DNA of 26,280 nt from Zelonia costaricensis (taxonomy: Eukaryota; Euglenozoa; Kinetoplastea; Trypanosomatida; Trypanosomatidae). Under the pieces are notes generated by a model. That model was not told where the DNA came from. It did no database searches and saw only the letters and a list, made by a program, of their open reading frames with translations. This document shows positions 18,238 to 25,824 of the stretch, in pieces (positions within the stretch are counted from its first letter, which is position 1; the number at the start of each line of letters is the position of its first letter). Made by a program: the position numbers and the translations under genes. The stretch spans positions 1-26,280 of the forward strand of contig JASAOO010003163.1 in the NCBI GenBank assembly GCA_030849075.1, in the 5' to 3' direction.

Positions 18238-18393
18238 CGTCTTGGACGGTGCGAGTGCTCCTTCCCTTTGCTACTCTATGCCAGTCCTTCCCTCGCTTTT
18301 TTTTCTTTTACGCGACTGCGGCGGTGTGTGCCGTTGTGTCGTTGGAAGTGCGAGTCTTCTTTTTATTTTTCGTGTCTTGCCGTCGTTTGCGGA

Positions 18394-18409
18394 TGTGTGT
18401 GTGTGTGTT
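18394..18409. repeat. (GT)n microsatellite
   Basis: Short TG run in the presumed 5' UTR of the SAM-repeat gene. Confidence 0.85.
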
Positions 18410-18416
18410 CGCGCCG

Positions 18417-18430
18417 CTGAAGTGGGGGAG
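18417..18430 (-). promoter_or_regulatory. alternative spliced-leader acceptor, SAM-repeat gene
   Basis: Minus-strand CTCCCCCACTTCAG, AG at 18418-18417, giving a leader of about 179 nt. The tract is short compared with the site near 18867. Confidence 0.3.
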
Positions 18431-18866
18431 CCTGCGATGTGTGCACGCACGACGCTGCTGTTGTTGTTGTTCCGTGCGGTGCCTATGAGACGAGCAGGGG
18501 ACGAGGTGGCGCTCTGCGGATGCCGAGGGCGCACCTGCCGCGGCACAGCGTGCGGTAGGTTCTCGGGTGGGAGTGTGAAAAGGGCCGAGGTGCAGAGTGC
18601 GTCGCCAGAGGGCAGTGGAGCCGCAGCTTCGGTAGAGGCAACCGAACCGGCCACGTGGACTGTGATAGACGAAGGTTCACACGACAATGCCAGGGCACTG
18701 ATGCGCCGTCAGTCAACAAACGGCAGGCACCTTGTGGACGGTGGTAGGTGAAAGGGGGGGCGCACTTGTGAAGAAATCTAGAAGGCACCGAGCTTTGCTT
18801 GGAGGCAAAACGCTTAGCTTGTTCGCCTTTGCTGGCTTTGCGAAGGGGATGTCAGTAGACGCAATT

Positions 18867-18905
18867 CTGTGAGGATGGAAGGGAGGGGGTAGGGGGGAGG
18901 GCATG
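18867..18905 (-). promoter_or_regulatory. candidate spliced-leader acceptor for the SAM-repeat gene
   Basis: Minus-strand pyrimidine tract of about 35 bases (including CCCCCTCCCTTCCATCC) ending TCACAG, AG at 18868-18867. It is the strongest tract upstream of the ATG at 18237 and implies a leader of about 630 nt. Confidence 0.42.
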
Positions 18906-19033
18906 TGGGAGGAAGGAAGGCCATGAAACCCAGAGCGTTGGGGCGACGTGCGGAGAGCTGTGAAAAGGGGGCCCCTTTGGCACCTCGCTCTGGGCCAGCG
19001 GGAGGTACAGGGTTCCTCTGTCGAGGTGGCACG

Positions 19034-19059
19034 GAGCCCTCAGTGCGGCACTGAGAGCT
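19034..19059. repeat. imperfect hairpin
   Basis: GAGC-c-CTCAGTG / CACTGAG-a-GCTC arms around a CGG loop: 11 base pairs with one internal mismatch. Confidence 0.55.
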
Positions 19060-19633
19060 CGTGTCATTGCAGCGCACGCGGCGGGACACCTGCACTTCGG
19101 GTCTTACTGTAGTGAGGGAGGGGGGAGAAGGGGGACGCCCCGTTCAGCCTCCGCTCGCAGGCGGGGTGTGCACCGCGATGCACGCACCGCAACGGACGTC
19201 CGGTGCCTCTGCTTGACTTGACTTGCCCGTGGAGGGGTGAGGAGGAAGAGACTGCGAAGGAAAGTGGTGCCTTCTTTGTTAAGGAATGCTGACACCGACT
19301 TGTTCGGAGACGGCGACGAGGGGGGGGGGCGCCGTCACCGCCAACGCCACCCGCAACGTTACACCACGTCGCTCGGCACGACACAGACGGTCGCCGTCGA
19401 GACGCGGCGGCGGTTGGCCTCTGCGTTGTCACACGTCTGCAGCGCCGGCGTGACGGAGGGAGGCGTGCGCAGCGGAGAAGGGCGGCGGTGGCGGGGTGCG
19501 TCACACGCGAGGGTGGCACGACAGAAGAATGCTCGAGGGACGAGAGCAAGAGCAAGAGAAAATGGGGCACAAGGACATGGGACGGTCAACACAAGGCACA
19601 ATCACACACGCGCACGCAAACAGGCACAGGCAG

Positions 19634-19657
19634 ACACACACACACACACAGACACAC
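19634..19657. repeat. (CA)n microsatellite
   Basis: CA-type run on the plus strand with one G interruption, in the long spacer. Confidence 0.85.
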
Positions 19658-19969
19658 GCAGACGGACGCACAGACGTACAGAGAAGAAAAAAAAGTGATA
19701 GTCCAGGAGGTCAACTAGGGAGAGAGCACCGTTAACAGTGACGTGAAGAAGAAAAAGGTGACGCAAAACGGGGGAAGGGGCGTTAGAAGGGCGCGCAGAG
19801 TGCGGCGTGTGGGGGGCTGGGCCGGGGGGAGGGGAAACACAAACGCAAGGAGAGACGAGAAGGGAGGGGCGCACACACCAGCAGCAACGTGGACGCTTTC
19901 ACCCCTGCTGGTTCACCCCGTTCGCTCTCAACGCCTCACTAACCCATCCCTTCCCCTCCCCTCTCCTTC

Positions 19970-20010
19970 CACACACAAGCACACACACACACACACAAAC
20001 ACACAACCCA
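19970..20010. repeat. (CA)n microsatellite
   Basis: CA run with a few AA and AG interruptions, ending 15 bases before the 19-bp inverted repeat. Confidence 0.85.
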
Positions 20011-20025
20011 CAACCCACCCCCTCC

Positions 20026-20087
20026 CCCTTGCCCTCGCCTGCTTGCAACAGTTAATGTGTGGGAAAAAAAGCAGGCGAGGGCAAGGG
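20026..20087. repeat. perfect 19-bp inverted repeat with 24-nt loop
   Basis: Arm 20026-20044 (CCCTTGCCCTCGCCTGCTT) is the exact reverse complement of arm 20069-20087; the loop is 20045-20068. In RNA from either strand this is a stable, GC-rich, mismatch-free stem. It lies about 400 nt past the stop of the small membrane-protein gene in the transcribed direction. On that strand the loop begins with a pyrimidine run and contains CACATTAACTG, which is branch-site/acceptor-like. Confidence 0.95.
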
Positions 20088-20489
20088 CTGCGCACGCATG
20101 GCGCGTCAACCACGCCAGCACCGCTGAAGAGAACATGCCGCGGGAAGCTGAGCTACTGACAAGAAGAAAAGACAACGGGCCGCATCGGCCAGAAGCACAC
20201 GCGAACGTGCTCGACGGCAGGTGGACGGCGCAGCACGAGGAGAGGGAGAACAACGGACAAACGCGTGTGTGGGGGTGGCGCGGCGAGGGCGTGGAGTTCA
20301 CGAGAGAGCGGTGCGGTGTTGCGTGTGGGTCAGCAGAGCGCCCGCCGCATGAACTCGAGGTGGAGAGAAAAGGGGAACGGCCTCAGTCGCTGCGCGCCGC
20401 CCACCTCGCTCCGTCTCCAACGTGTCCCTTGCCGGCCGCTCTCCCCCTCGTGCGCATCACGGGCCTCCGGGAGCGACACCACTGGCCGC

Positions 20490-20858
20490 CTACTTCGCCA
20501 GCGCTTTCGCATCGGGCACGTACACGCCGCCCGGGCTGGTCGGGGTGTCGGTGCCGAACAGCTTGTGGTAGTAGTAGTTGCGGCTGAGCGACACCTCCTT
20601 CTCGGCGCGCGCCTCCAGCTCCAACTCCCCGATAAAGTTCGACACGTAGACGTACGCGCACGCTGCCATCACCCAGACGGCAAGCAGGAGACCGGACAGA
20701 ATCATAACCGACGAGGTGAGCTGGCACGTGTAGCCGGTCGCCGTTGAGGCGCACGTCGACAGCGGGCAGATGCACTGCCGCAGTCGCAGGTTCGACGTCA
20801 CATAGCAGGCCGAGGAATCGGTGAAGATCCAGTTCGTCTGTCCGGCTTTGCACGACAT
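20490..20858 (-). CDS. small cysteine-rich single-pass membrane protein, unknown function
   Basis: A 122-residue protein that I do not recognise. Residues 51-73 (VMILSGLLLAVWVMAACAYV...) form one clear transmembrane helix. The N-terminal half has six cysteines (3, 18, 29, 31, 36, 45), including a CICPLSTC cluster, compatible with a disulphide-bonded or metal-binding ectodomain; a seventh (67) is in the membrane. After the helix comes an acidic/amphipathic stretch (ELELEARAEKEVS), then YYYHKLFG and a Pro/Gly-rich tail ending KALAK. There is no cleavable signal peptide, so the helix would act as the anchor; orientation cannot be read. The ATG at 20858 is chosen over a TTG at 20867. The clean coding frame and a strong acceptor just upstream support a real gene. 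Confidence 0.8.
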   Translation of the reverse strand: MSCKAGQTNWIFTDSSACYVTSNLRLRQCICPLSTCASTATGYTCQLTSSVMILSGLLLAVWVMAACAYVYVSNFIGELELEARAEKEVSLSRNYYYHKLFGTDTPTSPGGVYVPDAKALAK

Positions 20859-20867
20859 GGTGGTCAA

Positions 20868-20883
20868 CTGGAAGAAAAAACGC
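20868..20883 (-). promoter_or_regulatory. candidate spliced-leader acceptor for the small membrane-protein gene
   Basis: Minus-strand GCGTTTTTTCTTCCAG, AG at 20869-20868, only 9 bases before the ATG. A second possibility is TTGCCTCTAG with AG at 20884-20883 (24-base leader). Either gives a very short 5' UTR. Confidence 0.6.
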
Positions 20884-20986
20884 TAGAGGCAAGAGGAAGG
20901 CGAAACGGTGAGGGTGAGGGGAGGGTAAGGATGTCGGGCGGCGGGCCCTGTGCTCACGCAGACAAGCTGCGCAGCATTGCCAGTGA

Positions 20987-20999
20987 TGTGTGTGTGTGT
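20987..20999. repeat. (GT)n microsatellite
   Basis: Short TG run in the spacer. Confidence 0.8.
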
Positions 21000-21370
21000 A
21001 GTGCATTGTGCGTGCGGAATGTGGTGCAGGGCGACAGGGGATGAAGAGGGGCACAAAGGGAGAGTGTGATGAAGGGCTGGGGTGAAAGAGGTACTAGATA
21101 ATCAGTGCCACACGGCCACTACGCGACACCAGGCACACCATCACCAAGGGCCTGCAGATCCAGGGCGCACGGCGCCGTTTCTTTTGTTTCCTTTTCTGTG
21201 TTTTCACTTTCGTGAGGGGTTCGCGTGGCGAGGTGATGAGCATCTTGTCCCCACCGCCTGTGCCTTACGGGCATCGGAGAGCACAACATGTGTCGCTGCG
21301 ATGCGGGCGCGTGTCGTGCCCAGCAGCAGAAGCGCCGCGCTGACGAGTGCAAAGAGGGAGGTGCGAAGCA

Positions 21371-21386
21371 TGTGTGTGTGTGTGTG
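21371..21386. repeat. (GT)n microsatellite
   Basis: Short TG run in the presumed 3' UTR of the coiled-coil gene. Confidence 0.85.
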
Positions 21387-21579
21387 CGCAGAAGACGGTT
21401 GCTGGCCGTGCCGTGGCTCCCCCCCCCCTCCCTCCCCCTAGCCGTCTGCCTCTCCCCATCGCCTCCTCTCCTTTTCGGCATACGTGAAAGAAGGTAGCGG
21501 TCCACACAACGAGGTTCACACATGCTCGCTCGTCTTCCCTTTGCGTCCACGACGAACGTCCTGCGCCACCGCACCGACA

Positions 21580-23718
21580 TCAGGCAGCGGAGGTCTGCAG
21601 AGCCTCCCGCTGCGCCTCCAACTCGCGCCGCGTCTCGGCCAGCGCGTCAAGCTCAGCTTGCAGCGCTGCGTTGGTCCGCGACTCGGTGGCATGGCGCTGC
21701 AGAAGATCAGCGAGAGCGGCCTGGAGCGCCGACGCGTCCAGCGATGCCGACTCCACAGACGCGAGCTGCTGGCTCAGCCGCTCGTTATCCCGCTCCACCG
21801 TGCACAGCTGGGCGAGCAGCGGCGCGTTGGGCTGCTTGTGCAGCCACGCCAGTTTCTTGTTGACGTCCGTCTGCTGCGCCGACCAGTGCGCCGTGACAGT
21901 CTGCCGCTGCGCCGCCTTCTCCTGGGCAAACGCCGCCACCTCCTCCGCAATGGCCTGCGCCGCCCACTGCTCGTCCACACGGACGGCGGCCGCATCTTCG
22001 GCGGTTGTGGGGGCGGGCGCTGAGACAGCGAGCCGGTCCGGAGCAGCGTATGCAGCGAGAAGCGCACCCCACTCCGGCGGCACGTTGGACAGGCCGGCCA
22101 CGGCGGACTCGAGCAGCTGCGCGAGGAGCACCCGCACAGCACTCCACCGCGCCCGGTGCTTGGCTGCAACAGCGGTGCAGTCGTCCACCACCTCGCACAG
22201 CACCACCTCGAGGTCGGAGGCGGCCGCGTCCACCGCCGTCACGGCGCGTGCCAGCAGCGCCTCGTCCAGCGGTGCGAGGTCGAGCGCACGCTCCAGCGTG
22301 GAGTCGTCCACGGCACCGCCGCCGCGGACGGCGTGGCCGAGAAAGGCGGCGTTGGTGGACTGCCGCTCCGCCACAGTGCTGAGCAGGGCCATCGCCTGCA
22401 AGCACGCGTTGTGCACCCCCAGCAGTCGCGAGAGCCCGCATGAGAGGATGGCGTCTGTGGCACGCCGCGCGGCCGCCGTCCCGTCGAGCGACACCGCTGC
22501 CTCGGACTGCAGCGCAGCCTCCACGGCGTGGGTGCGGCCGAGCCGCTCCGAGAGGCGCTCCGCAGTCTCGTACGTCGACTGCGTCGCGGGAGTAGCCTCT
22601 GCTGCTGGAGTCCACGCGGGCGGCGACTCGGGCTTGGCCAGGACGCCGCGCAAGAATAGCACCGCGCAACCCAGCTGCTCCACCTCCGCCTCCAACTCTC
22701 GGGCGTACGCGGCGAGGGCGACGTGCTGCACGAGCGCGCTGCCAGCTGGGAGGTCAGCCTCGACGCCTGCGCGCTCCGTGTCAGCCAAGGCGCTCGCCAG
22801 CGCCGCCTCCAGCCGCGCATTTTCTTCGCCCAGCTCCCTGTTGAGCGCCTCCGCCGCGGCGATGTCAAAGGTCAGCGGAAGCGAGGCAGCGCCGCCGCTG
22901 CCGCCGCCTGCTTCGGCATCACCGGGGGCAGGTCGCGGCACGCGCCGCTGAGCCGCCCACCGCGCGAACGCTTCCGCGGCGCGGCACGCCTCGGCCTGCT
23001 CCTCCCGCTTGGCGGCCACGGCGGCGTGCAGCGAGTCGCGTCGCTGCGTGATGGCGCGCCACGACTCGAGCCCGTACACGAGCTGCTGCGCCGCCGCGCT
23101 GGCCAACGCTGCCTCTTCGGCGGACATGGCGGGCAGCAGCGACTGCAGCGCGTTCACGGCGCTGGCCACGCGCCCCGGCACGGACTCCCACGCCACGGAG
23201 GAAGACGCCGCCGCTTGGGGACGGGGCACGTCACCGGCCGCGGTGCTGACAAGGGCCCCTGCGGCGAGGCGCGGTGCATCCACGGCGGGTGCGGCGAGGG
23301 CCGCGGCCTCCCGCTCGACCAACGCACGGAGACGCTGGCAAAGCTGCTCGCGCTGCACCGCGTGCCGGTGCATGAGGACGGCGGCGCTGTCAAGCGCTGG
23401 TGTCATGTCGGGGCGCGCGCGCAGCGACGCGGCAGCTGCAAGTGCCTGGACGTGCGCCTCGCTTGCCTCGGCCGCCTGCACGCCATTCATGCGCAGCCAC
23501 ACCCCCTCCAGCGACGCGCGCAGCTGCCGCGTCTCACGCAGGCACGCCTCCAGCTCGGGTGTGGCAGCGGCGGCACCCCGCGCGCTCTCGAGGGTGGCGG
23601 AGCGGACGAGAAGTTCGTTGAAGTCGTCCTCGCGCTTGAGGTCGTCGTACTGCTCGAGCGGGTAGTCGGGCGGCACGACCTCCTCCTCCTCCGCCAGTGG
23701 ATTCGAGAAGAAGTTCAT
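21580..23718 (-). CDS. large alanine-rich coiled-coil protein, unknown function
   Basis: A 712-residue protein that I do not recognise; ATG at 23718, TGA at 21582-21580. The N-terminus is short and acidic with aromatic residues (NPLAEEEEVVPPDYPLEQYD, then DLKREDDFNELLVRSATLE, about 6-44). Most of the rest is predicted helix with heptad-like spacing: about 285-325 (EALNRELGEENARLEAALAS), a stretch with YARELEAEVEQLG, and a long C-terminal coil from about 616 to 708 (TVERDNERLSQQLASVESAS, AALQAELDALAETRRELEAQ). There is no signal peptide, membrane segment or enzymatic motif. A cytoskeletal, flagellar or basal-body scaffold would fit, but that is inference from composition only. The ATG sits in a clean context just after a candidate acceptor region. 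Confidence 0.85.
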   Translation of the reverse strand: MNFFSNPLAEEEEVVPPDYPLEQYDDLKREDDFNELLVRSATLESARGAAAATPELEACLRETRQLRASLEGVWLRMNGVQAAEASEAHVQALAAAASLRARPDMTPALDSAAVLMHRHAVQREQLCQRLRALVEREAAALAAPAVDAPRLAAGALVSTAAGDVPRPQAAASSSVAWESVPGRVASAVNALQSLLPAMSAEEAALASAAAQQLVYGLESWRAITQRRDSLHAAVAAKREEQAEACRAAEAFARWAAQRRVPRPAPGDAEAGGGSGGAASLPLTFDIAAAEALNRELGEENARLEAALASALADTERAGVEADLPAGSALVQHVALAAYARELEAEVEQLGCAVLFLRGVLAKPESPPAWTPAAEATPATQSTYETAERLSERLGRTHAVEAALQSEAAVSLDGTAAARRATDAILSCGLSRLLGVHNACLQAMALLSTVAERQSTNAAFLGHAVRGGGAVDDSTLERALDLAPLDEALLARAVTAVDAAASDLEVVLCEVVDDCTAVAAKHRARWSAVRVLLAQLLESAVAGLSNVPPEWGALLAAYAAPDRLAVSAPAPTTAEDAAAVRVDEQWAAQAIAEEVAAFAQEKAAQRQTVTAHWSAQQTDVNKKLAWLHKQPNAPLLAQLCTVERDNERLSQQLASVESASLDASALQAALADLLQRHATESRTNAALQAELDALAETRRELEAQREALQTSAA

Positions 23719-24575
23719 TTTGGTGCAGCACAGCTCTCGCTTACAGTATGTATGTGTCTGTGTGTGCTCGCGTGTGTGTGCGTGTGGGTGTCCGGGTGTT
23801 CAAGAGGGGGGGACAGAGTGGGGCGCAGCCAGGCACGCTCTCTTGTACAGCGGCGCCAAGTTACGACGGCGCGTGCAGCTAGAACACGCAGAGAAGAGAC
23901 GTGGGAACGGACGTCGAGGCACGGTGATGAGAGGGGCAGCTGGGGAGCGGACGTACAGTCGGGGCGTGCGCACCTCATAGCGACAACGCGGGGCAGCACA
24001 GCTGCGCCAGACACACATGCACACACGCAAGGGGGAAGGAGGGGGGGGGGGGCAGCGCTAGTCGAGACGGTGGATGAAGTTTAACCGTGTGGCGGGTCCT
24101 CCGCCTGCGCGCGCCAACGCCGTTCACGTCCCCCACCCCCTCCCTCCCCTTGAGAGGTAGTCGTGCGTGGCGGAGACGTACGGGCGAGCACGAGATGAAA
24201 GCGATGCGCACCCGTCGGCCGCGCAGCCCGGGAAAAAAAGATTGCGTAGCACGGCTGCGTGAACGTGCGCCTTTCTATTCTCTTTTAGTGTCACGTTCGC
24301 GGGGACACCCCACGCCCTCCTCCGCCCTTCTTCTCTCGGGGAGCTGTGGGCCCGTATTTGTTTTCTTTTTTCCGCGAAGTCTGAGGGCGAACGCATGCAG
24401 CGCTCTCGCGGCGCCATCGCCGTGTGTAGTTGGCGCGGCTTCTTCATTCACGCGAGTACGCACAGAGAAGATGGGGAGGGGGTGATGTGAGACATGCGCA
24501 GACGGCAAGACAGCCGAGTCAACAGGAACAGAGGATCCCTGCTTGTGTGGCGACGGTGCGCTTCGTGAGCGGCCA
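23719..24575. other. intergenic spacer between poly(A) polymerase and coiled-coil genes
   Basis: About 860 bases without a supportable gene. Contains an interrupted GT run (about 23756-23790), a 12-base poly-G run near 24041-24052, and a candidate acceptor at 23879. The right part should be the poly(A) polymerase 3' UTR. Confidence 0.6.
23879..23904 (-). promoter_or_regulatory. candidate spliced-leader acceptor for the coiled-coil gene
   Basis: Minus-strand CGTCTCTTCTCTGCGTGTTC followed by TAG, AG at 23880-23879; leader about 160 nt. A second tract lies at 24004-24052 with AG at 24003-24002. Confidence 0.5.
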
Positions 24576-25824
24576 TCACACGGCGGACCCCATCATCTCT
24601 GCGCAGGCGCTGTACAGAGCCTGGCACGGCGAGTTCACCGTTAGCGGGTCGTAGACGGAGAAGAAGGACATGTGAGGGCCGAGCATCGTGGCCTTGTCGC
24701 GATCGAACGGGTTCGTGCCGGTGGTGCCCTCTGTCACGGCAAACTCGAATTCTCTGAAGGCGGCGGTAACGTCGTCGCGCACGACATCCTTGCCGCCGCC
24801 GCGGACACCGAAGAAGAAGGCGCGGGTGCGGCGGTGCAGAGTCGCCTGCCCGCGCGTCACCTCGCGTGCCGGCTCATCAGCGACAGCGCGTGGGAAGGGC
24901 CGCACCTCGACAGAGCACTCGAGGGCGTAGACGAGCATACGCAGCTTGCTCTCCACGTAGCCCTTCCACGCGTTGAGCACGTCCTCGCAGGTGGCGGCGA
25001 CGCGGTGCTCGCAGGCGATGTGCACACCGATGAAGAAGCGGTGCTCGTCGAGAATGTTGTAGGGCTCCCACAGGGGCGCGTACGGCGGCGAGGCGGCCGC
25101 CGCGGCCGCGCACAGCTGCTCGGCGCGGAGCACCTCACGGGAAAATAGCAGCAGGCCGGTGCGTCCGACGGTGTGGGCGGAGTTGACGCAGGGGCGGGCG
25201 GGGTTGAGCACGGGAAAGAGGTCGCCAGCGTCCCACACGGCATCCCACGGCAGCGGCATTCCAGGCACGCGCTGCATCGACGGGTTCTCTGTCTTGGGCA
25301 CGATGGAGACCGGCTCGATGCGGGTGCTGCGTGCGAGCCACCGCGCGTACAGGGCGAAGAAAAAGCTCAGGACGACGCTGGGGTCGTGAACCGGGCACAG
25401 CTGGCAGGCGCGTGCCACCATGATGGCGAGGCACACCCCGTTTGGGAACGTGTAAAGGTTGCCGTACACCTGCCGCTGGGCGGCCCAGTACTTGACGGCG
25501 CGCAGGACGCAGGCGTACGCGTCTAAAGGCAGGGGCAGTCGTCGGCGTATTTCGAGAATCGTGCGAATGCCGTTCACGGTCGGCCGGCACGGCAGCGAGA
25601 CGTGGCTGAGAAAGTCGTCGCTCAGAAGCTCCGCCGTGGTTGGCGCTGTGCGCATGTCGACCGAGGCGAAGAGGAGGTCGACATGGACGCCGTTGTACGT
25701 GAACTTGATGAGGGGCACCCGGGTCGAGGTGACGACGACGACGTCGTGCAGCGCCCCCTCAGCGGAGCGCGGGAACTTGCGGAAGAAGGCGTTGGTGTCG
25801 ACCGTGGCAGAGCACAGGGTGATT
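24576..25824 (-). CDS. PAP: canonical nuclear poly(A) polymerase, exon 2 (5' exon outside window)
   Basis: 415 residues from ITLCSATVDTNAFF to a TGA at 24578-24576. This adds adenosine tails to mRNA 3' ends. Family blocks in order: VPLIKFTYNGVHVDLLFASV (36-55 of the exon; the Asp in HVDLL is the third catalytic carboxylate), VNGIRTILEIRR, LRAVKYWAAQRQVYGN, PNGVCLAIMVARACQL, then FPVLNPARPCVNSAHTV and the RNA-binding domain block YVESKLRMLVYALE. The first two catalytic aspartates (GSxxDxD) are not encoded anywhere in the window. The exon starts just after where they should be, at a TAG (25827-25825), with one base (A, 25824) completing a split codon. Trypanosome poly(A) polymerase is the classic cis-spliced trypanosome gene, so an intron boundary here is expected. 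The same frame stays open to 26280, but that part is low complexity. Confidence 0.88.

Larger units (their letters stand above)
18238..20489. other. long intergenic spacer between small membrane-protein and SAM-repeat genes
   Basis: About 2.25 kb, the longest gene-free stretch here. No frame on either strand combines an ATG start with protein-like sequence; the translations are Arg/Pro/Ser/His-Thr low complexity. It holds candidate acceptors near 18417 and 18867, CA/GT microsatellites, a hairpin at 19034-19059, and a perfect 19-bp inverted repeat at 20026-20087. A non-coding RNA gene cannot be excluded. Confidence 0.55.
20859..21579. other. intergenic spacer between coiled-coil and small membrane-protein genes
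   Basis: About 720 bases, no supportable gene. It contains two short GT runs and purine-rich plus-strand stretches (20880-20930), which are pyrimidine tracts of the transcribed strand. Confidence 0.6.

Noticed and set aside
20026..20087. Intrinsic (rho-independent) terminator
   Set aside because: Genome is eukaryotic with polycistronic pol II transcription, and neither strand has a T run directly after the stem.
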